DNA of 64,000 nt from Pelomonas sp036401055 (lineage in GTDB: Bacteria; Pseudomonadota; Gammaproteobacteria; Burkholderiales; Burkholderiaceae_C), in contig DASWWC010000214.1 in NCBI GenBank assembly GCA_036401055.1, forward strand, positions 1 to 64,000, in the 5' to 3' direction. The notes under the pieces are model-generated. The model did not search any database. It saw only the letters and a program-made list of their open reading frames with translations, and was not told where the DNA came from. The position numbers and the translations under genes are program-made. Of the stretch, positions 36,889 through 44,039 are shown in pieces. Every line of letters begins with the position of its first letter. The first letter of the stretch is position 1.

Positions 36889-38298
36889 ATGGACACCGCA
36901 TTGCAGGAACGGCTGCACCTGGCGCTGACGTTGCAGCGCCGCGCCTTCGAGGCGGAGCGCATGCCCACCTACGAGGTGCGCCGCGATCGCCTGGAGCGGC
37001 TGCTGAAGATGACGCGCCAGCACGGTGACGCGCTGGCCGCGGCGATGGCGCAGGACTTCGGCCACCGGGCCCGCCAGGAGTCGCTGCTGGCCGACGTGTT
37101 CACCGTCGAGTCCGGCGCGCGTCATGCCCTCAAGAATTTGCGCCGCTGGATGAAGCCCCGGCGCGTCGCCACGCCGCTGCACTTCCTGCCCGGTCGCAAC
37201 GTGCTGATGCGTCAGCCGCTGGGCGTCGTGGGCGTCGTGTCGCCGTGGAACTACCCGTACTACCTGGCGATGGAGCCCGCCGTCGCCGCGCTGGCGGCCG
37301 GCAACCGCGTGCTGATCAAGCCGTCGGAGCTGACACCAGCCACCAGTGAACTGATGGCGCGCATCGTCACCGAACACTTCCGGCCCGACGAGATGCATGT
37401 CATCACCGGCGATGCCGAGGTCGGCAAGGCGTTCACGACGCTGCCGTTCGACCACCTGTTCTTCACCGGCTCCACGGCCGTGGGCCGCCATGTGGCGCAG
37501 GCTGCGGCCAAGAACCTCACGCCGGTCACGCTGGAGTTGGGCGGCAAGTCGCCAGCCCTCATCGACCGCAGCGCCGACCTCAAGCTCACCGCGTCGCGCC
37601 TGGCCTTCGGCAAGCTCTTCAACGCTGGCCAGACCTGCGTGGCGCCGGACTACCTGCTGGTGCCGCGCGAGCTGGTGGAGCCGCTGAGCCAGCTGATCCT
37701 GGCCGACATGCGCCGCATGTACCCGCGCATCGCCGGCAATGCCGACTACACCAGCATCGCCACGCCGCGCCACTTCGCGCGGCTGCAAGGGCTGATGGAC
37801 GATGCGAAGGACCGTGGCGCGCGCGTGCTGCGCAGCCACGACGAGCGCCCCGACGACCGCCGCCTGGTGCCCGCGCTGCTGCTGGATGTGCCGGCGGAGG
37901 CCACCGTCATGCAGGAGGAAATCTTCGGTCCGCTGCTGCCGGTCGTGGCCTACGATCAGGTGGACGACGCGCTGGCCCACGTCAACCGCGGCGACCGGCC
38001 GCTGGCGCTGTACTGGTTCGGCGCAGACGGCGCCGCGCGCGACCGCGTGATGCGCGAGACCCACGCCGGCGGCGTCACCATCAACGACTGCCTGTGGCAT
38101 CTGGGCCAGGAGGACCAGCCCTTCGGCGGCGTGGGCGCCAGCGGCATGGGCGCGTACCACGGCGAGTGGGGCTTCCGGACCTTCAGCAAGGAGAAGCCGC
38201 TGTTCATCCAGTCGCGCTTCGCCGGCACGAAGCTGTTCCAGCCGCCCTATGGCGCCACGTTCGAGCGCCTGCTCGGTCTGTTGAAGAAGCTGCCATGA
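36889..38298 (+). CDS. Coniferyl-aldehyde-dehydrogenase-like NAD(P)-dependent aldehyde dehydrogenase
   Basis: This 469-aa aldehyde dehydrogenase is of the CalB/fatty-aldehyde class. The base is E216 in L-E-L-G-G-K-S-P and the catalytic cysteine is C250 in N-A-G-Q-T-C. S-P-W-N-Y-P is part of the cofactor site. The C-terminal region lacks a membrane anchor. It overlaps a GMC dehydrogenase gene by 4 nt, so the pair would oxidise an alcohol to an aldehyde and then to an acid. Coniferyl aldehyde is the name of the family; long-chain or aromatic aldehydes are both possible. Confidence 0.88.
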   Translation: MDTALQERLHLALTLQRRAFEAERMPTYEVRRDRLERLLKMTRQHGDALAAAMAQDFGHRARQESLLADVFTVESGARHALKNLRRWMKPRRVATPLHFLPGRNVLMRQPLGVVGVVSPWNYPYYLAMEPAVAALAAGNRVLIKPSELTPATSELMARIVTEHFRPDEMHVITGDAEVGKAFTTLPFDHLFFTGSTAVGRHVAQAAAKNLTPVTLELGGKSPALIDRSADLKLTASRLAFGKLFNAGQTCVAPDYLLVPRELVEPLSQLILADMRRMYPRIAGNADYTSIATPRHFARLQGLMDDAKDRGARVLRSHDERPDDRRLVPALLLDVPAEATVMQEEIFGPLLPVVAYDQVDDALAHVNRGDRPLALYWFGADGAARDRVMRETHAGGVTINDCLWHLGQEDQPFGGVGASGMGAYHGEWGFRTFSKEKPLFIQSRFAGTKLFQPPYGATFERLLGLLKKLP

Positions 38299-39944
38299 CC
38301 GACAACCCACGCTTCGACGAGACGCACGACGTCATCGTCATCGGCGGCGGCTCCTCCGGCTCGGCGCTGGCCGGCCGCTTGAGCGAAGACCCGGGTACGC
38401 AGGTGCTGGTGCTGGAAGCCGGCGCCGATGTGCACAACTGGCTGGGCACGGTGCCCACCGCCGCCGTGCTGATGGTGCCCAGCAAGCTGCACAACTACGC
38501 GTTCGAGACCGTGCCGCAGCCGGGCCTGAACGGTCGCCGCGGCTATGTGCCGCGCGGCAAGATGCTGGGCGGCTCGTCGGGCATCAACGCCATGGTCTAC
38601 ACGCGCGGCCAGCCCGAGGACTATGACCATTGGGCCGCACTCGGCAACGCTGGCTGGGGCTGGCAGGATGTGCTGCCCTTCTTCGTCAGGAGCGAGGGCA
38701 ACGACACGTTCGGCGCGCCACTGCATGGGCGCGACGGCCCGCTGAAGGTCAGCCAGCTGCGCACCGACAACCCGTTGCACGATGCCTGGCTGGCCGCCGG
38801 GCGCGAGGCCGGCCACCGCATCACCGACGACTTCAACGGCGAGTCGCAGGAGGGCATCGGCATCTACCAGGTCACGCAGGACCGCGGCGAGCGCTGCAGC
38901 GCCGCGCGTGCCTACCTGCGCCCGCATCTGGGCCGGCCCAACCTGCGCGTGACGGTGCAGGCCCAGGTGCAGCGCGTGCTGTTCGATGGTCGCCGTGCGG
39001 TGGGCGTGGAGGTGAGGGTGGACGGCCAGCTGCGCCGGTTGCAAGCCCGGCGCGAGGTGGTGCTGGCCGCCGGTGCCATCCAGTCGCCGCAGCTGCTGAT
39101 GCTGTCCGGCGTGGGTGATGCGGCGCAGCTGCAATCGCACGGCATCGACGTGCTTCACCACCTGCCCGGCGTGGGCGCCAACCTGCAGGACCACCCCGAC
39201 TTCGTGTTCGGCATGCGCACGAGCAGCCCGCACGCCTTTGGCCTGTCGCTGCGCGGAGGCCTGTCCTTCTGGCAGGCGCTGCGCCGCTACCGCAGCGAGC
39301 GCCGCGGCATGCTGACCAGCAACTTCGCCGAGGGCGGCGGCTTCCTGCGCAGCAGCGCCGCACAGCAGCGGCCGGATGTGCAGCTGCATTTCGTCGTCGC
39401 CGGCGTGGAAGACCACGCGCGCAAGCTGGGCTGGGGCCACGGCCTGTCCTGCCACGTGTGCCTGCTGCGCCCGCAAAGCCGCGGCACGCTGAAGCTGGCC
39501 AGCCGTGATGCGGGCGTGGCGCCGCTGATCGACCCCGCGTTCTTCCAGCACCCCGATGACCTGGCGCAGATGGTGGACGGCTTCAAGCTGACCCGCACGC
39601 TGCTGCGCCAGCCCTCGCTGCGCGCGCACTGGCAGCGCGAGATGTGGAACACCGACCTCGCGTCGGATGCCGACATCGAAGCGCTGCTGCGCCAGCGCAC
39701 CGACACCATCTACCACCCGGTGGGCACCTGCAAGATGGGCACGGATGCAATGGCCGTCGTCGATGCCGAACTGCGCGTGCACGGGCTGCAGGGGTTGCGC
39801 GTGGTGGACGCGTCCATCATGCCCACGCTGGTCAGCGGCAACACCAATGCGCCGGCCATGATGATCGGCGAGAAGGCCGCGCAGATGATGCAGGCCGAGG
39901 CGCGCCGGCCACTGCCAGCCTCCCCGGCGGCACAGGCGGCCTGA
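38295..39944 (+). CDS. GMC-family FAD alcohol/choline dehydrogenase
   Basis: This 549-aa glucose-methanol-choline oxidoreductase has the FAD loop V-I-V-I-G-G-G-S-S-G at 13-22 and the signature P-R-G-K-M-L-G-G-S-S-G-I-N-A-M near residue 90. The C-terminal active-site histidines lie in Y-H-P-V-G-T-C-K-M-G and the terminal G-N-T-N-A-P segment. It resembles AlkJ-type alcohol dehydrogenases as much as choline dehydrogenases. The ATG overlaps the aldehyde dehydrogenase stop. Confidence 0.9.
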   Translation: MTDNPRFDETHDVIVIGGGSSGSALAGRLSEDPGTQVLVLEAGADVHNWLGTVPTAAVLMVPSKLHNYAFETVPQPGLNGRRGYVPRGKMLGGSSGINAMVYTRGQPEDYDHWAALGNAGWGWQDVLPFFVRSEGNDTFGAPLHGRDGPLKVSQLRTDNPLHDAWLAAGREAGHRITDDFNGESQEGIGIYQVTQDRGERCSAARAYLRPHLGRPNLRVTVQAQVQRVLFDGRRAVGVEVRVDGQLRRLQARREVVLAAGAIQSPQLLMLSGVGDAAQLQSHGIDVLHHLPGVGANLQDHPDFVFGMRTSSPHAFGLSLRGGLSFWQALRRYRSERRGMLTSNFAEGGGFLRSSAAQQRPDVQLHFVVAGVEDHARKLGWGHGLSCHVCLLRPQSRGTLKLASRDAGVAPLIDPAFFQHPDDLAQMVDGFKLTRTLLRQPSLRAHWQREMWNTDLASDADIEALLRQRTDTIYHPVGTCKMGTDAMAVVDAELRVHGLQGLRVVDASIMPTLVSGNTNAPAMMIGEKAAQMMQAEARRPLPASPAAQAA

Positions 39945-39946
39945 GC

Positions 39947-40258
39947 ATGATCCTGGAGATCGCCCAGCTGCAGGTGCGGCCCGGCCAGTCGGCGGCCTTC
40001 GAGGCCGCGTTTGCCGAGGCGCAGGCCATCATCGCGTCCATGCCAGGCTATCTGGGGCATGAGCTGCAGCGCTGCATCGAGCGCGCCGAGCACTACATGC
40101 TGCTGGTGCGCTGGGAAAGCGTTGCGCACCACGAGCAGGGCTTCCGCCAGTCCGAGGGCTATCAGCGCTGGCGGCAGCTGCTGCACCACTTCTACGATCC
40201 CTTCCCCACCGTGCTGCACTACGAGCAGGTGGCCGGGCCGGGCTTGCGCAACGGTTGA
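39947..40258 (+). CDS. ABM-domain (antibiotic biosynthesis monooxygenase-like) protein
   Basis: This 103-aa ferredoxin-like dimeric domain begins I-L-E-I-A-Q-L-Q-V-R-P-G and contains M-P-G-Y-L-G-H-E-L and L-L-V-R-W-E-S. Members act as cofactor-free monooxygenases or heme oxygenases, but many are of unknown function. It starts 2 nt after the GMC gene, so it belongs to the same operon. Confidence 0.8.
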   Translation: MILEIAQLQVRPGQSAAFEAAFAEAQAIIASMPGYLGHELQRCIERAEHYMLLVRWESVAHHEQGFRQSEGYQRWRQLLHHFYDPFPTVLHYEQVAGPGLRNG

Positions 40259-40298
40259 GCGGTGCGAACATCGGTGCCCCGTCACCGCCGTTCCGTTC

Positions 40299-40829
40299 AT
40301 GTCCGTCGTCGTCATCCGTCCCGCCGATCCCGAAGATGCACAGGCGCTGGCGCGCTTTGCCGCCCAGGCCTTCACCGACACCTACCGCGGCCTGGACGAC
40401 GAGCAGGAGATCGCGGACTACGTGGCCGAGCATTTCCCGGTCGACGTGATGGCCGGCGTCATTGCCGACCCCGCCTGCGCGACGCTGCTGGCCTGGGTGG
40501 GCGACGAGCTGGCCGGCTATGCGGTGCTGAGTGCCCAGCCCGCGCCGGGCTGCGTGGCCGGCCCGGCCCCGCTGAAGCTGTGGCGGCTGTACCTGGGCCA
40601 GAGCTTCATCGGTCAGGGCCTGGGCGCGCGGCTGATGGGCGCGGTGCATGCGTGGGCGCACGGGCGGGGCGCTCGCACGCTGTGGTTGAGCGTCTACGAC
40701 CGCAATGTGCGCGCGGTGCGTTTCTACGAGCGTTTCGGCTTCGCTCAGGTCGGCAACAGCGAGTTCCTGTTTGGCGGCCGCGTCTACATCGATCCCATCT
40801 ACGCAGCTCCCGTGGAGACCACCCCATGA
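40299..40829 (+). CDS. GNAT-family N-acetyltransferase
   Basis: This 176-aa GCN5-type acetyltransferase has the acetyl-CoA site around L-Y-L-G-Q-S-F-I-G-Q-G-L-G-A-R-L-M and the C-terminal V-x-F-Y-E-R-F-G-F. The substrate is unknown. It overlaps the following GFA-domain gene by 4 nt. Confidence 0.85.
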   Translation: MSVVVIRPADPEDAQALARFAAQAFTDTYRGLDDEQEIADYVAEHFPVDVMAGVIADPACATLLAWVGDELAGYAVLSAQPAPGCVAGPAPLKLWRLYLGQSFIGQGLGARLMGAVHAWAHGRGARTLWLSVYDRNVRAVRFYERFGFAQVGNSEFLFGGRVYIDPIYAAPVETTP

Positions 40830-41212
40830 TCGAAGGTTCCTGCCTCTGCGGCGCTGTCCACTGGCGCTTCGACGGCCAGCCCGACGGCGCCACCGCCTGC
40901 AACTGCACCGCCTGCCGCCGCTACGGCACGCTGTGGGCCTACGACTTCGTGGACGAGGGCATCCACGTCACCGGCCCCACGAGGGCCTATGTGCGCGGCA
41001 AGGCGCTGGAGTTCCACTTCTGCCCGACCTGCGGTTGCGTGACCCATTGGCGCGGCTTGCGGCTGGAGGAGGGCAAGCGCCGCATTGCGGTGAACCTGCG
41101 ACTGGCGGAGCCTGAGGCCGTGGCCGCCATCCCCATCGACCACTTCGACGGGTTCGACACCTTTGACGACCTGCCGCGCGACGGCCGGTGCGTGAAGGAC
41201 TACTGGTTCTGA
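40826..41212 (+). CDS. GFA-domain (Gfa/CENP-V type) zinc protein
   Basis: This 128-aa protein has the zinc-binding pattern of the glutathione-dependent formaldehyde-activating family: C-L-C-G near the N-terminus, C-N-C-x-x-C, then C-P-T-C-G-C. Most members are not shown to act on formaldehyde. It is coupled to the acetyltransferase gene by an ATGA overlap. Confidence 0.88.
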   Translation: MIEGSCLCGAVHWRFDGQPDGATACNCTACRRYGTLWAYDFVDEGIHVTGPTRAYVRGKALEFHFCPTCGCVTHWRGLRLEEGKRRIAVNLRLAEPEAVAAIPIDHFDGFDTFDDLPRDGRCVKDYWF

Positions 41213-41251
41213 CGGACGAGCCCGCCACAGCGGCGTCGCGATAATCCGCGC

Positions 41252-41905
41252 ATGACGCTCGCCGCCTTCACCGGCCAGTTGCTTGCCTTCATCGCCCGAC
41301 TCATCACGGGCGCGCAAGGCCACTGGAAGGGCTGCCCGCCACAAGCCGAGCAGCGCATCTACATCGCCAACCACCAGAGCCACTTCGATCTCGTGCTGAT
41401 CTGGGCGGCATTCCCGCACGAGCTGCGTGCGCAGACGCGCGCCATCGCGGCCAAGGACTACTGGACCAAGAGCGCCTTCCGGCGCTGGCTGACGACCGAG
41501 GTCTTCAACGCCATCTACGTCAGCCGCACGCGCGCCACGCCGGACGAAGACCCGCTGGAGCCGCTGGTCGAGGCGCTGGCCGCCGGGGATTCGCTGGTCA
41601 TCTTTCCCGAGGGCACGCGCTCCAACAAGGGAAACCCGCAGCCCTTCAAGAGCGGCATCTACCACCTGGCCGAGCAGTTCCCGCACGTGCAGCTGATCCC
41701 GACCTGGATCGACAACGTGCAGCGCGTCATGCCCAAGGGCGAGGTCGTGCCGGTGCCCATCCTGTGCACGGTGACCTTCGGGGCGCCCATCCAGCTGCAG
41801 CCCGGCGAGAGCAAGGCCGACTTCCTGTGCCGCGCGCGCGAGGCGGTCATGGAACAGCGGCCCGACCCTGACTGGGTCGGCCGCGAAGAAGACGGGGACG
41901 ACTGA
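41252..41905 (+). CDS. PlsC-like 1-acylglycerol-3-phosphate acyltransferase
   Basis: This 217-aa acyltransferase has the catalytic H41-x4-D46 in N-H-Q-S-H-F-D and the acceptor motif F-P-E-G-T-R near residue 117. It shares a 1-nt overlap with a CdsA-like gene, giving a two-step phospholipid module. A -10-like GATAAT at 41240-41245 lies only 6 nt before the ATG, so the message may be leaderless. Confidence 0.9.
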   Translation: MTLAAFTGQLLAFIARLITGAQGHWKGCPPQAEQRIYIANHQSHFDLVLIWAAFPHELRAQTRAIAAKDYWTKSAFRRWLTTEVFNAIYVSRTRATPDEDPLEPLVEALAAGDSLVIFPEGTRSNKGNPQPFKSGIYHLAEQFPHVQLIPTWIDNVQRVMPKGEVVPVPILCTVTFGAPIQLQPGESKADFLCRAREAVMEQRPDPDWVGREEDGDD

Positions 41906-42903
41906 TGCGCTGGCTGAAATCCCTGTCCGCCAGCGAGCAGGTGGCGCTGCTGTTCGTCGTGCTGTTCGGCTTCCTGATGCTGCTGACGCTGGGGCTGTTC
42001 CTGAACTCGCTGCGCGAGCGCGACGACGAGGACGCCCGTCGCCAGTCGGAGCTGACCTGGGCCCGCGTGCGCCGCGACCTGCGCGCGGCGTGGATCGGCG
42101 GCTCCATGTTCTGGGTCGCGTGGATCTCGGGGCCGCTGGGCGCGACGCTGCTGTTCGCGCTGTTCTCCTTCCTGGCGCTGCGCGAGTTCATCACGCTGGT
42201 GCACACCCAGCGCAGCGACCACCGCACGCTGATCGTCGCCTTCTTCGTGCTGCTGCCGGTGCAGTACATGATCTGCGGCACGCGCTTCTTCGACCTGTTC
42301 ACGGTGTTCCTGCCGGTCTACGGCTTCCTGGTGCTGCCCATCGTCAGCGCGCTGGCCGACGACCCGCGCCGCTACCTGGAGCGCAACGCCAAGATCCAGT
42401 GGGGCGTGATGGTCTGCGTCTACGGCCTGTCGCACGCGCCGGCGCTGCTGCTGCTGGACTTCCCCGGCTACACCGGCCGCGGCGCCTTCCTGCTGTTCTT
42501 TCTCGTCATGGTGGTGGCCGCCTCGCAGATCACGCAGGAGATCGCCACCCGCACGCTGCGCCGCCGGCCCGTGGCGCGGCGCATCAGCCGCAGCTTCTCG
42601 ATGCGCGCCTGGTGGATAGGCACGCTGATCGGCACGCTGGCCGGCGGCCTGCTGTACTGGATCACGCCCTTCAAGGCCGGCCAGGCGCTGGCCATGGCCT
42701 TCGTCACCGCGGCGGCGGCGGGCTTCGGCGGCCTGGTCATGAAGGCGCTGAAGAAGGACGCCGGCGTGCTGTACTGGGGCAACCGCAGCTCCATCACCGG
42801 CGCCGTGGGCCTGCTGGACCGCATCGCCGTGCTGTGCTTCGCGGCGCCGGTGCTGTTCCATTCGGTGCGCTGGTACTTCCAGCTGCCTTTGGGTTCGCGA
42901 TGA
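41905..42903 (+). CDS. CdsA-like phosphatidate cytidylyltransferase
   Basis: This 332-aa protein has about eight membrane helices. The C-terminal region keeps a CDP-diglyceride-synthetase-like pattern (M-K-x-L-K-K-D-A-G-V then G-A-V-G-L-L-D-R-I), but the canonical K-D-x-G-x-x-x-P-G-H-G-G is changed. It would convert phosphatidate to CDP-diacylglycerol. Paired with a PlsC-like enzyme it looks like an accessory phospholipid set, distinct from the main cdsA. Its stop overlaps ruvC. Confidence 0.82.
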   Translation: MRWLKSLSASEQVALLFVVLFGFLMLLTLGLFLNSLRERDDEDARRQSELTWARVRRDLRAAWIGGSMFWVAWISGPLGATLLFALFSFLALREFITLVHTQRSDHRTLIVAFFVLLPVQYMICGTRFFDLFTVFLPVYGFLVLPIVSALADDPRRYLERNAKIQWGVMVCVYGLSHAPALLLLDFPGYTGRGAFLLFFLVMVVAASQITQEIATRTLRRRPVARRISRSFSMRAWWIGTLIGTLAGGLLYWITPFKAGQALAMAFVTAAAAGFGGLVMKALKKDAGVLYWGNRSSITGAVGLLDRIAVLCFAAPVLFHSVRWYFQLPLGSR

Positions 42904-43448
42904 GGATTCTCGGCATCGATCCCGGTTTACAGACGACCGGTTTTGGCGTCATCGACGCGGAAGGCCCCAGGCTGGCCTACGTCGCCAGCGGCACGATCAA
43001 GACCAACGGCGTCGCGGTGGGCAACCTGCCGGCGCGGCTGAAGATCCTGTTCGATGGCATCCGCGAGGTGGTGTCGCGCTACCAGCCGCAGTGCGCGGCG
43101 GTGGAGATCGTGTTCGTCAACGTGAACCCCCAGTCCACGCTGCTGCTGGGGCAGGCGCGTGGCGCGGCGCTGACGGCGCTGGTGTCCGCGGACCTGGCTG
43201 TCAGCGAGTACACGGCACTGCAGATGAAGAAGGCCGTCGCCGGCCATGGCCAGGCCAAGAAGGAGCAGGTGCAGGCCATGGTGCAGCGCCTGCTGAACCT
43301 ACCCGGCGTGCCCGGCAAGGACGCGGCCGACGCGCTGGGCCTGGCAATCATGCACGCGCATGCGCGCGTCAGCTTCGAGGCCATGAGCCGGCACACCACG
43401 CTGACGCGGCGGCAGCACGCGGCCTTCAAGGGCGGGCGGACGTACTGA
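42900..43448 (+). CDS. ruvC: Holliday junction resolvase RuvC
   Basis: This 182-aa endonuclease resolves Holliday junctions. The four catalytic acids are visible: D7 (G-I-D-P-G), E69, D141 and D144 (D-A-A-D-A-L). The length is usual for the family. The ATG overlaps the CdsA-like stop by 4 nt. ruvA and ruvB do not follow; a convergent terminator closes the operon. Confidence 0.96.
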   Translation: MRILGIDPGLQTTGFGVIDAEGPRLAYVASGTIKTNGVAVGNLPARLKILFDGIREVVSRYQPQCAAVEIVFVNVNPQSTLLLGQARGAALTALVSADLAVSEYTALQMKKAVAGHGQAKKEQVQAMVQRLLNLPGVPGKDAADALGLAIMHAHARVSFEAMSRHTTLTRRQHAAFKGGRTY

Positions 43449-43454
43449 AATGAA

Positions 43455-43478
43455 AACAGCCCGCCGAAGCGGGCTGTT
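43455..43478. terminator. Bidirectional terminator between ruvC and the PEP-CTERM gene
   Basis: AACAGCCCGC (43455-43464) and GCGGGCTGTT (43469-43478) form a perfect 10-bp stem with a CGAA loop. On the minus strand a TTTTCATTT tract follows, so it is best suited to the PEP-CTERM gene but also lies 6 nt after ruvC. Confidence 0.85.
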
Positions 43479-43498
43479 GCAGCGGTGCGCGCGAGCGC

Positions 43499-44008
43499 TC
43501 AGATTGTCTTGCGGCGGCGTGCCAGCCAGCCGACCAGGCCCAGGCCGCCCAGCATCAGGGCGTAGGACTCGGGTTCGGGCACGGCGGAGATCGTGAAGCT
43601 GCCGGTGCTGAACTGACCCAGCGCGTCGGTGTGGCTCATGTTGCCCTGCAGTGCATCGGGAAAGCCTGCCGCCCAGTCCAGCGAGGTGTCGTTGAGCGAG
43701 GAACCGTACTGCAACCATGAGAACTGGCCGGCATCGAAGAACGCCGATGGCGGCGAAATAGCCGTGCCGAGCGTATAGGTCTGGCCGCCGAACGTGAAGT
43801 TGAAGGCGGTCAGCAGCACCTCGCCGCTGAAGTCACTGGCAGGCAGATCCAGCGAGAACGTGCCAGTGAAGCTCTGGCCCGCGATGCCGTTGACGTCCGA
43901 GAAAGTGATGTTGCCGTTGAAGCGGAAGTCTTCTGCGCAGGCCGCAGCGGCGGACAGGCCCAGGATGGCGGCGGCCAGGGCCGTGCGCATGGAGGAGATG
44001 TGGTTCAT
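43499..44008 (-). CDS. PEP-CTERM sorting-domain protein
   Basis: This 169-aa exported protein has a signal peptide (residues ~1-25) and a soluble beta-rich body. The C-terminal PEP-CTERM tail starts V-P-E-P-E near 143, followed by a hydrophobic helix and R-R-R. Such tails are processed by exosortase (EpsH), usually for surface or biofilm-matrix proteins. No exosortase gene is in the window. It lies 31 nt downstream of the secreted nuclease gene on the same strand. Confidence 0.88.
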   Translation of the reverse strand: MNHISSMRTALAAAILGLSAAAACAEDFRFNGNITFSDVNGIAGQSFTGTFSLDLPASDFSGEVLLTAFNFTFGGQTYTLGTAISPPSAFFDAGQFSWLQYGSSLNDTSLDWAAGFPDALQGNMSHTDALGQFSTGSFTISAVPEPESYALMLGGLGLVGWLARRRKTI

Positions 44009-44039
44009 GAGTTTGTGAATCCGAAAAATGGGAGAGGGC

